Assembly: GCA_034359265.1 (NCBI GenBank)
Contig: CP136890.1
Span: 89,987,501 to 90,051,500 of the forward strand
Reading direction: 5' to 3'
DNA: 64,000 bases
From: Canna indica
Taxonomy: Eukaryota; Streptophyta; Magnoliopsida; Zingiberales; Cannaceae
Shown: piece after piece, positions 27,901 through 39,740 of the stretch
Position numbering within the stretch: position 1 is the first letter of the stretch
How the letters are laid out: each line of letters starts with the position of its first letter
Notes under the pieces: model-generated
Seen by the model: the letters and a program-made list of their open reading frames with translations, nothing else
What the model was told of the DNA's origin: nothing
Databases searched by the model: none
Translations under genes and position numbers: made by a program

Positions 27901-28530
27901 ATCTTCAGGTCTAAATATATTTGATCTTTATTTGTTCATGTCAAACTTTCTTTTTACCTATTTATCTTTCGCAAAATTGCATGTATCTCCTTCCAAAACT
28001 CTTGTCTTTCATGTCTCACTCTAAATTATGTTTAGTATATATACATATCCTTGCAAATTGCAAAATATGACAAAAATACTTTTGTTGACCTTAAGATTGT
28101 AACTGTAATATTAGGAATTCAATTCATATACTAATGCCAGTTTGTCCACCAATGTAGGTTCATTTCAAATCTTTTTACTAGTATAAAGAATATATAGCTT
28201 ATTTTAGGTATTTAATAATTTTATAAACCTAACTAATTTAAGTTAATTATTGATAATCATTGTAATGATAAATTTCATTTTATTTAACAAATAAAATACC
28301 AACACTGATGCAAAATGTTTGTATGTATTAAAGGATAAAATTATATAATATTAAATTTCATAGCGAGAAATATGTTACTTTTTCTATAATTATGGAAATT
28401 GCACCGTTAATGTGTCTATAAGACTGAATTATTTATTCATCTCGAGTTGCAGGTGCAAGTCCCTGCCTCAGGCTCCGAAACTATAGAATGTGGTGTATGT
28501 CAACATCCTTTCATGGTTAGCGCTCATTGA
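21968..28530 (+). CDS. FREE1: FYVE-domain protein FREE1/FYVE1 (plant ESCRT component)
   Basis: Ten exons: 21968-22909, 24548-24634, 24738-24869, 25343-25492, 25821-25886, 25971-26081, 27331-27420, 27711-27738, 27829-27908 and 28453-28530. All introns are GT-AG; the product is 587 aa (Arabidopsis FREE1 is about 600). The N-terminal 180 residues are rich in Pro, Ser, Tyr and Gln and include PSAPP (71-75), a late-domain motif of the type bound by the VPS23/TSG101 UEV domain. The middle holds TLFDDYGRSISF and the conserved KFRVKLLPE block. The FYVE finger (about 437-497) has WVPD, RRHHCRNCG and paired Cys, as needed for PI3P binding. A coiled-coil-like segment and a C-terminal Cys-pair region (CPICTVHL, CGVCQHPF) follow. 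FREE1 acts at endosomes in multivesicular-body sorting, vacuole formation and autophagy. The order of blocks matches the family throughout. Confidence 0.96.
26683..26800. repeat. 59-bp tandem duplication in FREE1 intron 6
   Basis: Two copies, at 26683-26741 and 26742-26800, differ by about one base. Each contains tatttgcttgcag, a good polypyrimidine-AG, so extra cryptic acceptor sites were created inside this 1.25 kb intron. Confidence 0.9.
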
Positions 28531-29278
28531 TCTTTGATTTCGTCCTGTGACGCTTGCCACTTATCGATCGGTCTTGCTGTACTCCGAAACTTGTTCTTCA
28601 CTAGTGTTAAGCTACCAGCTTGTGCACCCTCTCTGGTTGTCTCGTTGAACGTGAATGTTTCGTGTTTGTGTAAATCAACTCTCATAAGCAAGCACACTGT
28701 CCAATATCCAATTGTGGAAGCCTTGTTTCTTCTAGAGTAGTGTGATTATTAAGAACTACAACCGGTTGAATGGATGAAATTGTTTGGTATTTGATGACTG
28801 CAATGTGAGTAACGTATTCAATAAAAGTAATGGCATATGGAATTTTATCTTCCAACCTCCTTGTCTTACGTGTAGGGCTGCATTACCTTTGAACTCCAAT
28901 TTTTTGTCTAATCAAAATTCGAGTATTAGCAAGAAGCCTAATGTTATTCATGCGTACGAAGCTGCGAAACCAAAGTATTAGTAAGAAGCCTAACGTAATC
29001 CTTGTATTGTGATGGTTGTCAGGTTGTGCTCATCTCTTTTTTAATTGTACGAATCTTAAATGTACGATTTGTTTTCTCTAACTATTTGAAATATTTAGAA
29101 TAATTTAAAATATTTTTTAAGTTAAAAATAATAAAGGGTAAAATATTAAAAAGTATTTTGTACTTATATTAAATGTTGTATTATATTATATTATATTATA
29201 TTATTATTATTTTAAGAAAAATGGCTAAATATCAAACTTAAATTTTAACCAAATATAATGTGATTGTTTGTTTTTGTA
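28531..29278. other. 3' flank of FREE1
   Basis: This stretch holds the probable 3' untranslated region followed by AT-rich DNA. A short TTATA repeat lies near 29180-29205. I see no gene. Confidence 0.5.
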
Positions 29279-30544
29279 CTAGTATAAGACCGCGCGACAA
29301 TCTTAATTCACATTAGATCAAATAAATTTGCTATGAATATATCAATATTTGAAAAATAATATTGTGCATAAATCACAAATAACATAATATAAAAATGAAT
29401 GTTTTATAAATTACGAAAAATTTCTTGGTATACAACATTTGTAGTTTTTTTTCCAATGTGACTTTCTGAATTATAAATCAAAATCTTTAGACATTTTCCT
29501 ATTGACCACCCTAGACACAGCGGCATAAAGTTGTTCATGAGTGAAGACAGATTTTTTGAGAAAAACACCGACATTAGAAAGTTATTGGCCCTAACTTTTA
29601 TTGATAGTCATCACATAAGAAATCATAATAGAAAATTATCTCTTTTGAAATTTAACTGGTAGTCTTCGATCTAATGATGTCAACGACATACGTGGAATGA
29701 ATATCTTTGCTCCACAATTAGTTTCAAAAATAATCTTGGCTTTAAGGACTCGGTTCCCAAGTCTTGTTAACATCTATCGTGTTCCATTATATAATCCGGC
29801 AGATGGATTGATATTTCTTAGCAAAATAATAAGAGTCTCAACTTTTGATGTCAAATAATGATTGGGAACATCAGAATATTTGATGCAATTCAAGAAGTCT
29901 GGTGTTTGGATTTGATACAACAAACTCACTTCAGAATCTGATAAGCACGTGCGATCTGAGCTCAAAGATGTCGTTTACTACTTTACTCTTTTTGATTTAG
30001 AAAAATCATATAGTCCTTAATCATATCAACCACTTCAGAGTGGGAGCTAATATAGCTCTTTGTTGCAAATATTGTAAACTATTGACATTTGTAATAAGCT
30101 CAGGATAAATTGCATCAACAATCGCAGCAACATGGTCACTTGCATCCAAAATTAAGTTATCATATGGAATTCGAACTACCTCATAACCATCACCAGGATC
30201 ATCTATATTTCCGTCACCGATCTTAAATCATTTGTATTGTCATCGAAGTTGTTTACAGTGAGACGCATATTTTTCGTTAGTTTCAAAACATCACAATCGT
30301 CCCATAAGTTAGACGAATTAAGTGCTGCATTAACAATATATTATCTATTTTACTTAGGTAAAATTTGTTTGAAGTCTCCCCCAAATACTACAGTCTTACC
30401 CCCAAAAGGATGATTATTGTTATTTGGATTCTTAAAACACATAACATCACGCAATATTCTATCAAATGCTTCAAAACAATATCTAAAATTAAGAGAATCA
30501 TACTATTAGATTTGTATTCAATGAAATTGAATAAATATATAAAT

Positions 30545-30871
30545 TTAAAATATATCTGAATAATACTTATTCATCATTAGAGTTTCGTCCCAAATAATTA
30601 AACTTGTTCTCACTAATAAATCAGCCAACGAAGAACCTTGTTTAATATTGCAAGTAGAATCCTCGTCTAGATTAAGAGGAATCGCAAATCGAGAATGTGT
30701 TGTTCTTCTACCAGGTAATAGTAAAGATGCTATTCCATTGGACGCAACTGTTAAAATAATTTTTCCTTCGGATCGAAGTGTAGATGCAAGAGTTTTCCAA
30801 ATAAATGTTTTTTCGGTTCCACCATAACTGTAGAAAAAAAACACATCATTTTTTCTTTTAACAACATCCAA
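30545..30871 (-). pseudogene. PIF1-like Helitron helicase fragment
   Basis: The fragment reads FFFYSYGGTEKTFIWKTL, a Walker A region in which the usual GGTGKT has become GGTEKT. It then has ILTVASNGIASLLLPGRRTTHS and LIIWDE, a Walker B-like segment. These are the first helicase motifs of plant Helitron PIF1 proteins. The rest of the domain is missing or frameshifted, so it is inactive. Confidence 0.8.
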
Positions 30872-31238
30872 TATTTTATCATAAACTTGTCTCTATTCCG
30901 AAGTTAGGTGTTGAACTTGTTCTTGATTTTTCTCTCTTAATCCCCTTCGATTGTAGCGCAGCTCCTTAGCAATTAAGCGATTGTTAATGTTTGTAGATGA
31001 TCGAGATGATTTTGGCATCGAAGAAAAGTCATCCAAACTTTTGTCACATCCTTTAGAATTAAATCATTTTTCTCTAAACAATCATCTTTGAGTTCATCAT
31101 CAGTAATGACAACATCTGAAATTCAAAAATATATAAATTTAATATATTAATTGGTAACAAAAAATATTTATAACAAATATATAGCTTTCATACATTCTGT
31201 TTGTAACACTTGCTTTATCAAATAAGGTATATCTTTAG

Positions 31239-32250
31239 TTAATCATTTCCAAACCTCCTCCAAACGAATTTTGGTCTAGGCATTGAGTTCGATAATAATA
31301 ATGTAGCAAATAATTTTCTGAGAGAAAAATCTGATCCCCATGTACTTGCTTCTTTAATTGCATATACATATTCTTTGTTATCGTCAATCAACCCTAAATT
31401 ATAGCATGCATCTCTAAAAGTTGGGTAAACTTTACCATTGACTATTCTAATATCCTCGAAAGATGTTGGACCCCTGACCACGTTAAGTAGAATTCTCAAA
31501 TAGTATAACTCACCTATTCCTGGGGGAACAAAGAATATTCTTCCAATCGAATATTAGCTTGTCTCCCTTCGAGTCCAACGTCTAATATCTTGCTTCCATG
31601 CAAACAACAAAGGAAATTCAATATATGTTAAGCTTCTTGCCTCTGGGAAACATTTGTTAGCTTTGAACCAAGCTAAAAATTGATCGAGACTCATTAATTG
31701 TTGGTCGATTTGCCACTTCATATATTGGATCATCATCATTGAAAATTTAAGTCTATTCATTTGGAAGATGAAACGACGATCGTTGCACAGATGAATATTT
31801 GTAATGAATGTTGAAACTAAAAATTCTCCATATTATTTCACAGGGAGAGATATACCGACAATCATAAAATATTTTGATGTCATCAACATGAGCTTATATT
31901 TTAGACTGTGAGATTTAAGTCAACGAATGTAGTAGTGACACGATCATGACCTTTATTCACATATTTGAAAAGATATCTAATTGATCTCGATTGATTGCAC
32001 CATTCAACAACATGTATCTATTATGAGGCACAACAAAACGATTGTCCAAATCAATCTTTCCCTTTTTAATTGTTCGACAATTATCTCTTCTTCTATAAAT
32101 TGGATATTCGTCCTTTTTGATTGTTATGTCTGCAAACTTCTTTGGAAAATATCGTATACATCTACTATCAAAGAATATTCTTCCAATCGAAAATTGGGCT
32201 GTCTCTCTTCGAGTCCAACGTCTAATGTCTTGCTTCAATGCAAACAACAA
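31239..32250 (-). pseudogene. Helitron replicase-region fragments (copy A)
   Basis: Fragments on the minus strand in several frames include LLNVVRGPTSFEDIR and KVYPTFRDACYNLGLIDD (31239-31499), MQYMKW/QQLMSLDQFLAWFKAN (31554-31760) and a [14 protein letters not shown] segment (31957-32250). These are typical of the region between the Rep and helicase domains in plant Helitron proteins. The stretch at 31520-31640 is repeated with changes at 32165-32290, so part of this region is itself duplicated. Confidence 0.7.
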
Positions 32251-33359
32251 ATGAAATTCAACATGTGTTAAGCTTCTTGCCTCTAGGAAAAAATTATTAG
32301 CTTTGAACCAAGATAAAAATTGAGACTCATTAATTCATGTATTTATTTTTTACTTCAGATAAAAGAGTTTGATATTAATAAGTTAACTTAATTTTAATTT
32401 TACCCATTATTTAAAAATATGAAAATATTTATTACATGTAAGTATTAGGAGGATTATTAAGCACGTCAATTAGGAGGATTTAGCATTTTTATTTTTATTT
32501 TTTGGATGAAAAAATATTTTTTTCGTCAACTACCAACAATTCCCATCAGCAAGGAGCAAAAAAATTAATTTAATATTTCAATTAAATGCAATGTTGCCAA
32601 TGTTGAAAAAAAATTTAATTCTCATAAAAAAAGTAATATTATATGTTTAAAAGATGTAATAATATTACACACCTTTCAAGAGAGCTAATATTAAAAGAGG
32701 TAATGTCATAAAAAAAAAACAATGCAATGAATGCACATTCCTCTTCTAAAAGCATCTACATTAATATTATACCTATTATATATTTAAAGTACTTAAATTT
32801 ATGACACTTGACATAGTTCTTATCATGACACTTGGCATGATAAGAAGGCCAAAGTATTTTCTTTTATATATACTAGTTTAATTACCCGCGCAATGCGCGG
32901 TGATCTTAATCCATATTAGATCTAATAATTTTGTTATTAATATATATATCAATATTTGAAAAATAATATTGTGTAGAAATAAAAAATAATATAAAAAATA
33001 TTTTTTTAGAAATTACTGAAAACTTCTTGGTATACAATATTTGTAGTTTCTTTTTCAATATGATTTTTTGAATTACAAATCAAAGTCTGGTATATGGATA
33101 TGATCCAACAAACTCCTTCTAGAATTTGATAAGCACGTGCTATTTGAGCTCAAAAATATCGTTGACTCTTTTTTATTTAGAGAAACTATGTAGTTATTAA
33201 TCGTTTCAATCATATTCAGAGTTTCACCAAGATCACCGATCTTTTCGTCACCAATCAATAATATACAATCCGAAAACTTTTTCAAATCAACTGTATTGTC
33301 ATCGGAGTTGTTTATAGTGGGACACATATTTTTCGTTAGCTCCAAATTTTACAATCGTC

Positions 33360-33767
33360 TCATAAGTAAGAATTAAGTGTAGCATGGATAATATTTTGTC
33401 TGCTTCTCTTAGGAATGACAATTTTCCCATGTAATAGTAAAGATGTTATTCTACTAGACGCAACTGTTAAAACAATTTTCTCTTTAGATCGAAGTGCATA
33501 TGCAAGAGTTACCAAATAAATATCTTTCCAGTTCCACCATAATCGTAGACAAAAAAACACTTCTTTTTTTCTTTTAACATCATCCAATATTTTATCACAA
33601 ACTTGTCTATGTTCCGAAGTTAGGTGTTGAACTTCTTCTTGATTTTCCTCTGTCAATCTCCTCCGATTGTAGCGTGACTCCTCAGTAATTAAGCGATTAT
33701 TAATGTTTGTAGATGCTCCTAGAATATGATTTTGGCATTGTAGGAAAGTCATCCAAACTTTTGTCAT
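33360..33767 (-). pseudogene. PIF1-like helicase fragment (copy B)
   Basis: This is homologous to the fragment at 30545-30871: YALRSKEKIVLTVASSRITSLLL and the upstream RYNRRRLTEENQEEVQHLTSEHRQV. The Walker A region is frameshifted, so the conserved GGTGKT is not read in the same frame as the rest. Confidence 0.75.
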
Positions 33768-33908
33768 ATGCTCGTAGAATTAAATCAATTTTCTTCAAAT
33801 AATCATATTTGAGTTTATCATTAGTAATAATAACATCTAAAATTCCAAAATATATAAATTTAATATATTAATTAGTAAGAAAAAATAATACATTATGAAA
33901 CATACTAA

Positions 33909-34802
33909 TCATAATAAATATATATAACAAAGATATAGCTTTCGTACCTTTCGTTGTAACACTTGCTTTATCAAATAAGGTATGTCTTCAGTTAATAATT
34001 TCCAAGTATCCTCCCAAACGAATTTTAGTCTAGATATCGAGTTAGATAATAATAATGTTAGGAAATACTTTTCTAAGAGAAAAACATGATTCTCGTGCAC
34101 TTGCTTCTTTAATTGCATCTACATAAATTTTGTTATCGTCAATCAACCCCAAAGTATAACATGTATATGTGAAAGTTGGGTAAATTTTACCATTGACAGT
34201 TCTAATATTCTCGAAAGATGTGGACTGTTAACCACGTTCAGTAAAATTTTCAAATAGTATAACTCACCCATTTCCGAGGGAACAAATTAAGAATATTTTT
34301 CCAATCGAAAATTGTATTATCTCTTTTCGAGTCCAACGTCTAATGTCTTGCTTTCATGCAAACAACAAAGGAAATTCAACACATGTTAAGCTTATTGCCC
34401 TTGAGAAATATTTGTTAGCTTCGAACAAAGCTAAAAATTGAGACTCATTAATTGTTGGTCGTCATCATTGAAAACTATATTGTATTTATTTGGAAAATGA
34501 AACGACAATCGTTGCACAGATGGATATTTGTAATGAATGTCAAAACTTAAAGTTCTCCGGATCACTTCACATGATGAGATATACCTGCAATCATAAAATA
34601 TTTTGATCTCATCAACATGAGCTTGTATTTCAAACTGTGATGCTGAGTCAACAAATGTGGCAGTGACATGATCATGACTTTTATTCATATATTTGAAAAG
34701 ATATTTAATTGATCTCGATTTGTTGTAGCATTCGATATTAATGTGTGCACCATATTTCAACAACCGATATCCATTATGAGGGACAACAAAATAGTTGTCC
34801 AA
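33909..34802 (-). pseudogene. Helitron replicase-region fragments (copy B)
   Basis: Minus-strand pieces include VVPHNGYRLLKYGAHINIECYNKSRSIKYLFKYMNKSHDHVT and YISSCEVIRRTLSFDIHYKYPSVQRLSFHFPN (34431-34802), in short highly conserved blocks of the plant Helitron-like N-terminal/Rep region. This is the best-preserved Helitron coding piece here, but it is cut by the CACTA insertion at 34833. Confidence 0.8.
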
Positions 34803-35569
34803 ATCAATCTTTCCTTTTTTAATTGTTCAGTCATTCACTACTAGTAACTTGGTCTTCAGCAACAGCTATCAGCAACGGCCGCTCAAGCCGTTGCTATTTG
34901 CAACGGCATTCTTACGGCCGCTCGAGCCGTTGCAGATATCTGTATCTGCAACGGCGTTCTAACGGAAAACTGAGCCGTGGCTGATTATTTTAATTATCAG
35001 CAACGGCTTTCGGACGGAAAGACGAGTCGTTGCTGATTTTTTAATTTTCAGCAACGGCTTGCTAAAGGATAAGTGAGCCGTTGCTGATGATAACATATCA
35101 GCAACGGCTTTCTAACGGTCGAGTGAGCCGTTGCTGATAAGTTTATATAGGGCACGCTCTCGCGCCCGACCCTTCTTCCTCCCGCTGCTGCCGACGCCTC
35201 TCGCCGCCGCTGCCGCTGCTGCCGACGCCGACGCCTCTCGCCGCCGCTGTCGCTGCTGCCGGTATGTTGATCGGCCGGCCGGCTCTTCACTATGTTTCGA
35301 CCGGAGTATAGGTTAAAATCCGACTGAAACCCTATTTCTAGGGTTTCGGCCGGCGGCAGTCGGCCTATGGCCGCCGCCGGACCTTCTACAGTGGCCGGAC
35401 AGTGTGTCCGGCCACTGTACGCCGGCGCCGGAGGGTGGACTCCGGCGCCGGAATTTATATATATATTATTATTATTTTATAATTGTTAATTAATTATTTT
35501 ATAATTGTTAATTAATTTTTTAGATTAATTGTTTAATTTGTTAGATTAATTATTAGGATTTAGATTAAT

Positions 35570-35888
35570 TTCGGACGCGCGCCGGAATCGTCCACTTCGG
35601 ACGCGCGCCGGTTTGTCCACTTCGGACGCGCGCCGGAATCGTCCACTTCGGACGCGCGCCGGAATCGTCCAATTCGGACTCGCGCCGGAATCGTCCACTT
35701 CGGACGCGCGCCAGAATCGTCCACTTCGGACGCGCGCCAGAATTGTCCAATTCGGACTCGCGCCGGAATCGTCCACTTCGGACGCGCGCCGGAATCGTCC
35801 AATTCGGACTCACGCCGGAATCGTCCACTTCGGACTCGCGCCGGAATCGTCCACTTCGGACGCGCGCCGAAATCGTTCAATATGGACT
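35570..35888. repeat. 26-bp minisatellite inside the CACTA element
   Basis: This is about 12 copies of a 26-bp unit with core CGGACGCGCGCCGGAATCG. It lies between the 5' subterminal array and the transposase. Units vary mainly at GCGC versus TCGC and at CCAC versus CCAA. Because 26 is not a multiple of three, all frames stay open across it and give spurious repetitive ORFs on both strands. Confidence 0.92.
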
Positions 35889-36073
35889 CGAACTGTCTCG
35901 AAACATTTAGAAAATAATCATCCATCCGACGAGTTGATATGTTTCACGTACGCATCGACGAATCGGATATGATTTAGCAAAACCTTAGATCCGTTCGGGA
36001 ATTGTATGTTCGTGTAAAAGAAGTAGATGATCTTTTATACGACGTACAATTCTTGAATTGTCCCTGATTGGAC

Positions 36074-36290
36074 AATTTGGGAATATAGTTATTTGTACTG
36101 CACTTACGTTTTTATTTTAACTGTTAACTAATTATTCTAAAATTCGGCAACATCTCTCTTGTTCTCCGATACGCGCCCAGATGATATGTGTATTCGGAGA
36201 ACTGTAGGGAGATGCTGTCGAAATTTAGAATAATTAGTTAACAGTTAAAATAAAAATGTAAGTGCAGTACGAATAACATAAATCCCGAAT
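36074..36290. repeat. Long inverted repeat (hairpin) in the CACTA element
   Basis: The left arm (about 36074-36172) and right arm (about 36190-36290) are near-perfect inverses, joined by a loop of about 17 bases. The best-paired part is the stretch from TGTACTGCACTTAC to AACTGTTAACTAATTATTCTA and its complement. It ends about 60 bases before the transposase ATG, so it would be in the transcript leader. Confidence 0.85.
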
Positions 36291-36351
36291 GGAATATGAC
36301 AATCTCACCTAAAGACATTAACCAAAGAAATTGTCATTGATTAACAGAATC

Positions 36352-39300
36352 ATGTCGGCTGATCGAAGTTGGATGTACCGACGTCTTGATCGTGGAGCTT
36401 TAACGAATGAGTTTCGATTAGGCGTAACATATTTTCTATGGAGTTGTCACGGGGAGTCACGCGAAGTCGGGACGTCGAGCAATCCTGTCGTTCAGACATA
36501 TGGTGAATCTTCCTCTGCTGGTGCTTCTTCATCCGGTCAATGTAATCCCTATAGAACTATGATACTTGATAGTCTTGGGGGTCAATTCCGCCTGAATGAT
36601 AATGTTGATTGGCCAGTTCTTCAGACATCAGTCCCACCAGATACTACAGTGGTTGATATCACAGAAGTAGGGGCTGCGGTAGAGATTGAATTACCGAATA
36701 AAGAAGCTGCAGAATTTTACGAGATGTTGAAAGCTGCCGATGAACCTTTGTATGTGAATTGTCCTAAATACACTAGGTTTTCAGCAATGACACAGCTCTT
36801 AAACATCAAGGCCGATTGTAATATCAGCGGAGTTGCGTATGATCGGATTGCTGGATTGATTAATGGAATGCTGCCTACTGATAACAAGTTTGAGCCTACT
36901 TTTTATAAGACTAAAAAGCTAATGAGAAAATTGGGGCTTGGGTACGAAAAAATACACGCGGCCAAAATAACTGCATTTTATATTATAAAGAAAATGTGCA
37001 GTTGGATAAATGCCCTGTATGTCAACACCCTCGTTACAAGGAGAAGAAATCGGTCCGACAGAAAAATATCCCGTTTAAGGTGCTTCGGTATTTTCCACTA
37101 ACACCGTGGCTTCAAAGATTATTCATGTCGGAAAAGACAGCCCCCTACATGAGTTGGCATGCAAGAAGTCGTGATGATACAGTAATGACTCATCCATCTG
37201 ACAGTGAAGCATGGAAATATTTGGATACATGTTATCCTTCATTTGCTATGGATACTAGAAATATCAGATTGGGATTGTGCACAGATGGTTTTAATCCGTT
37301 TGGACATTCTGCAACTCCTTATTCAGTTTGGCCAGTGCTGCTGACAGTTTATAATTTGCCACCGTCAATGTGCATGAAAGATGAATTTATTTATCTTTCG
37401 ATGATTATTCCGGATCCTAAGGGTCCGCGAAAAGAAATTGACGTATTTCTCAAACCCTTGATAGATGAATTGAAAACATTGTGGACTGAGAGAGCTGTCA
37501 CTTATGATTGTCATCGGAAGCAAAACTTCAATTTAAAGGCCGCGGTCTTGTGGACAATCAATGATTTCCCCGCGTACGGCATGTTGTCGGGTTGGAGCAC
37601 TCACGGCCGACTCTCTTGCCCGTATTATATGGAACACTCTAAATCAATCAGTCTTCAGAACGGACGAAAAATCTCATTCTTTGATTGTCATCGTCGATTC
37701 CTACCGGTTCATCACCAGTATCGAAGGAATCGTAATAAATTTACTAAGGGCAGAGTCGAAAGAGATGGGCCACCACCGATGTTGTCTGGTGAACAAATGT
37801 TAGCACGTGTTTCAGCACTTCCAGATATAGTATTTGGTCGCAATGAAAGAGTGTCAGGTTTTGGCCAAACACACAACTAGGTGAAAAAAAGTATCTTTTG
37901 GGAATTGCCCTATTGGAGTTCATTATTGATTCGACATAATTTAGATGTCATGCACATTGAAAAAAATGTGTTTGATAATATTTTCAACACTTTGATGGAT
38001 ATTTCTGGAAAAACTAAAGATAATGTCAAAGCCCGACATGATCTGAAAATACTTTGTAAAAGACCAGAGTTGGAGTTACAAGAGGTCAACGGACGATATC
38101 TGAAACCGAAGGCCCTATATGTGTTAAATAAACAACAGATCAAAGATGTTTGTCAATGGGTAAAAGAACTCAGATTACCCGATGGATATGCTTCAAACTT
38201 ATCTCGATGTGTGAACGTCGATGATTGCAAAATATCAGGGATGAAGAGCCATGACTGTCATGTATTCATGCAGAGATTACTTCCGATCGCATTTCGAGAT
38301 CTTCTACCTGATAATATTTGGGGTCCGTTGACTGAATTAAATATGTTTTTTAGAAGCATCTGTGCAAATGTCCTTCGAGTCGAAGATATGTCAACACTTG
38401 AAAATAATATTGTTGAAATCATATGCAAGCTGGAGCAGTTTTTCCCTCCTGCATTTTTTGACTCGATGGAGCATCTACCGATACACTTGGCATACGAGGC
38501 ACGAGTTGGTGGCCCCGTTCAATATCGTTGGATGTACTTATTTGAGAGATACATGAATCGTCTGAAGAAAAAAGTAAAGAACACCGCAGCTGTTGAAGGA
38601 TCAATATCTGAATCGTATATCATCCAAGAAATTTTAACATTCTGCTCATTTTACTTTGAATCGACAGTACAGACAAGATTTGATCGTCTTCCACGTAACG
38701 ACGACGGGGGTGTTCGACATTCAGATGGACGTTTAAATATATTTTGTCACTCTGGTCGTGCTTTTGGTTCTCGTCCATCTCGACACTTAAGCGATGAAGA
38801 GTATCATTTGACACACTTGTATGTATTACTCAATTGTCCAGAGATTGAATAATTCATTGAAATATTTGACATTGAGATGGTGCAAAAATACTCTATTCAC
38901 AACGATCAAGAATTGGAGAGATTACGGAATCGTGATTTCCCTACTTGGATTCAGACTTACAGCAAAGATCACAGAGCTGAAATAGATGAAAAAATATTTG
39001 AGTTTGTTAGTGGACCGTCGCGACTTGTGTCGTGCTATAGCGGATATTTTGTTAACGGGTATAAATTTCACACGGTTGAATATTCATTTGCAAAGAAGAC
39101 GATGAATGCTGGGGTCTGCGTGAAAGGGATAACCTATGTTGAATGTGATATGAATTTTTATGGACTGGTGGAAGAAGTGATAGAGTTGCACTACTTCGGC
39201 TTGAAATCAGTGATCCTATTTAGATGTCATTGGTTCGATACAACAGAAAGGGGCATGAAAGTTCATCCAAAATACAAACTTATTGAGGTTAATTACAAAT

Positions 39301-39665
39301 CGAAATTGGCAGCAAATGAGTCTTTTATATTGGCATCACAAGCCGAACAAGTATATTACGCGAAGTATCCGGCTCGAAATAAAGATAGAGCAGATTGGCG
39401 TGTAGTCTGTAAGACAAAAGGTAGAGGAAAAATTGATCCGATAGTAGGAGAAAATGATCCTCCTGGTTTCTATCAAGAAGATGATCTTCCTGCTGTGGAT
39501 CGTATTATTCCAATACTCGAGGATGCAGACACAACGTCAATTCAATTAGAAGTTGAATATGCTGATGATGACGATCATGAAATTGAGGAAGCTGGAGATG
39601 AAGAAGATGAAGAAGAGGAAGAAGAAGAAGAATTCGAAGACTATTATTCAGATGATGAAGAATAA
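36352..39665 (+). pseudogene. CACTA transposase (TNP2-like), three lesions
   Basis: The start is the ATG of MSADRSWMYRR, the characteristic TNP2 N-terminus. Conserved blocks follow in order: CPKYTRFS, the DKCPVCQHPRY zinc-binding segment, YFPLTPWLQRLFMS, the transposase_21 core (LGLCTDGFNPFG, YSVWPVLLTVYNLPP), LDVMHIEKNVFDNI, the DUF4218 region (LPIHLAYEARVGGPVQYRWMYLFERYM) and a DUF4216 region (near 39180-39430). An acidic Glu/Asp tail ends at 39665. Lesions: loss of one A near 36970 (in the IHAAKNNC motif), an in-frame TAG at 37878-37880 and an in-frame TAA at 38850-38852. No intron explains these; the flanking frames read on directly. It would otherwise be about 1100 aa, which is normal. 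Confidence 0.93.
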
Positions 39666-39740
39666 TTGTAAAGTATATATTTTATTAAATATATCTCTAC
39701 TATTTATACAATAATCTGATTATATGTCTGTTCGACAGAT

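Larger units (their letters stand above)
29279..32872 (-). mobile_element. Decayed Helitron A
   Basis: It reads on the minus strand. The 3' end is at the left: CTAG at about 29279-29282, then a short spacer and a degenerate GC hairpin (CCGCGCGAC). The 5' end at the right has CTTGGCATGATAAGAAGG about 30 bases before the border. It contains minus-strand fragments of the Helitron replicase (31240-32250) and PIF1 helicase (30545-30871). It is about 3.6 kb, far less than an autonomous Helitron, and every ORF is broken. The right border abuts the 3' end of Helitron B. Confidence 0.7.

Noticed and set aside
34858..35140. CRISPR-like regular repeats
   Set aside because: The CAGCAACGGC motifs alternate in orientation and irregular spacing, and the same array is at the other CACTA end. 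They are transposase-binding repeats in a plant genome.
35546..35972. Several overlapping repetitive ORFs on both strands
   Set aside because: They are created by a 26-bp minisatellite that keeps all frames open; there is no coding signal.
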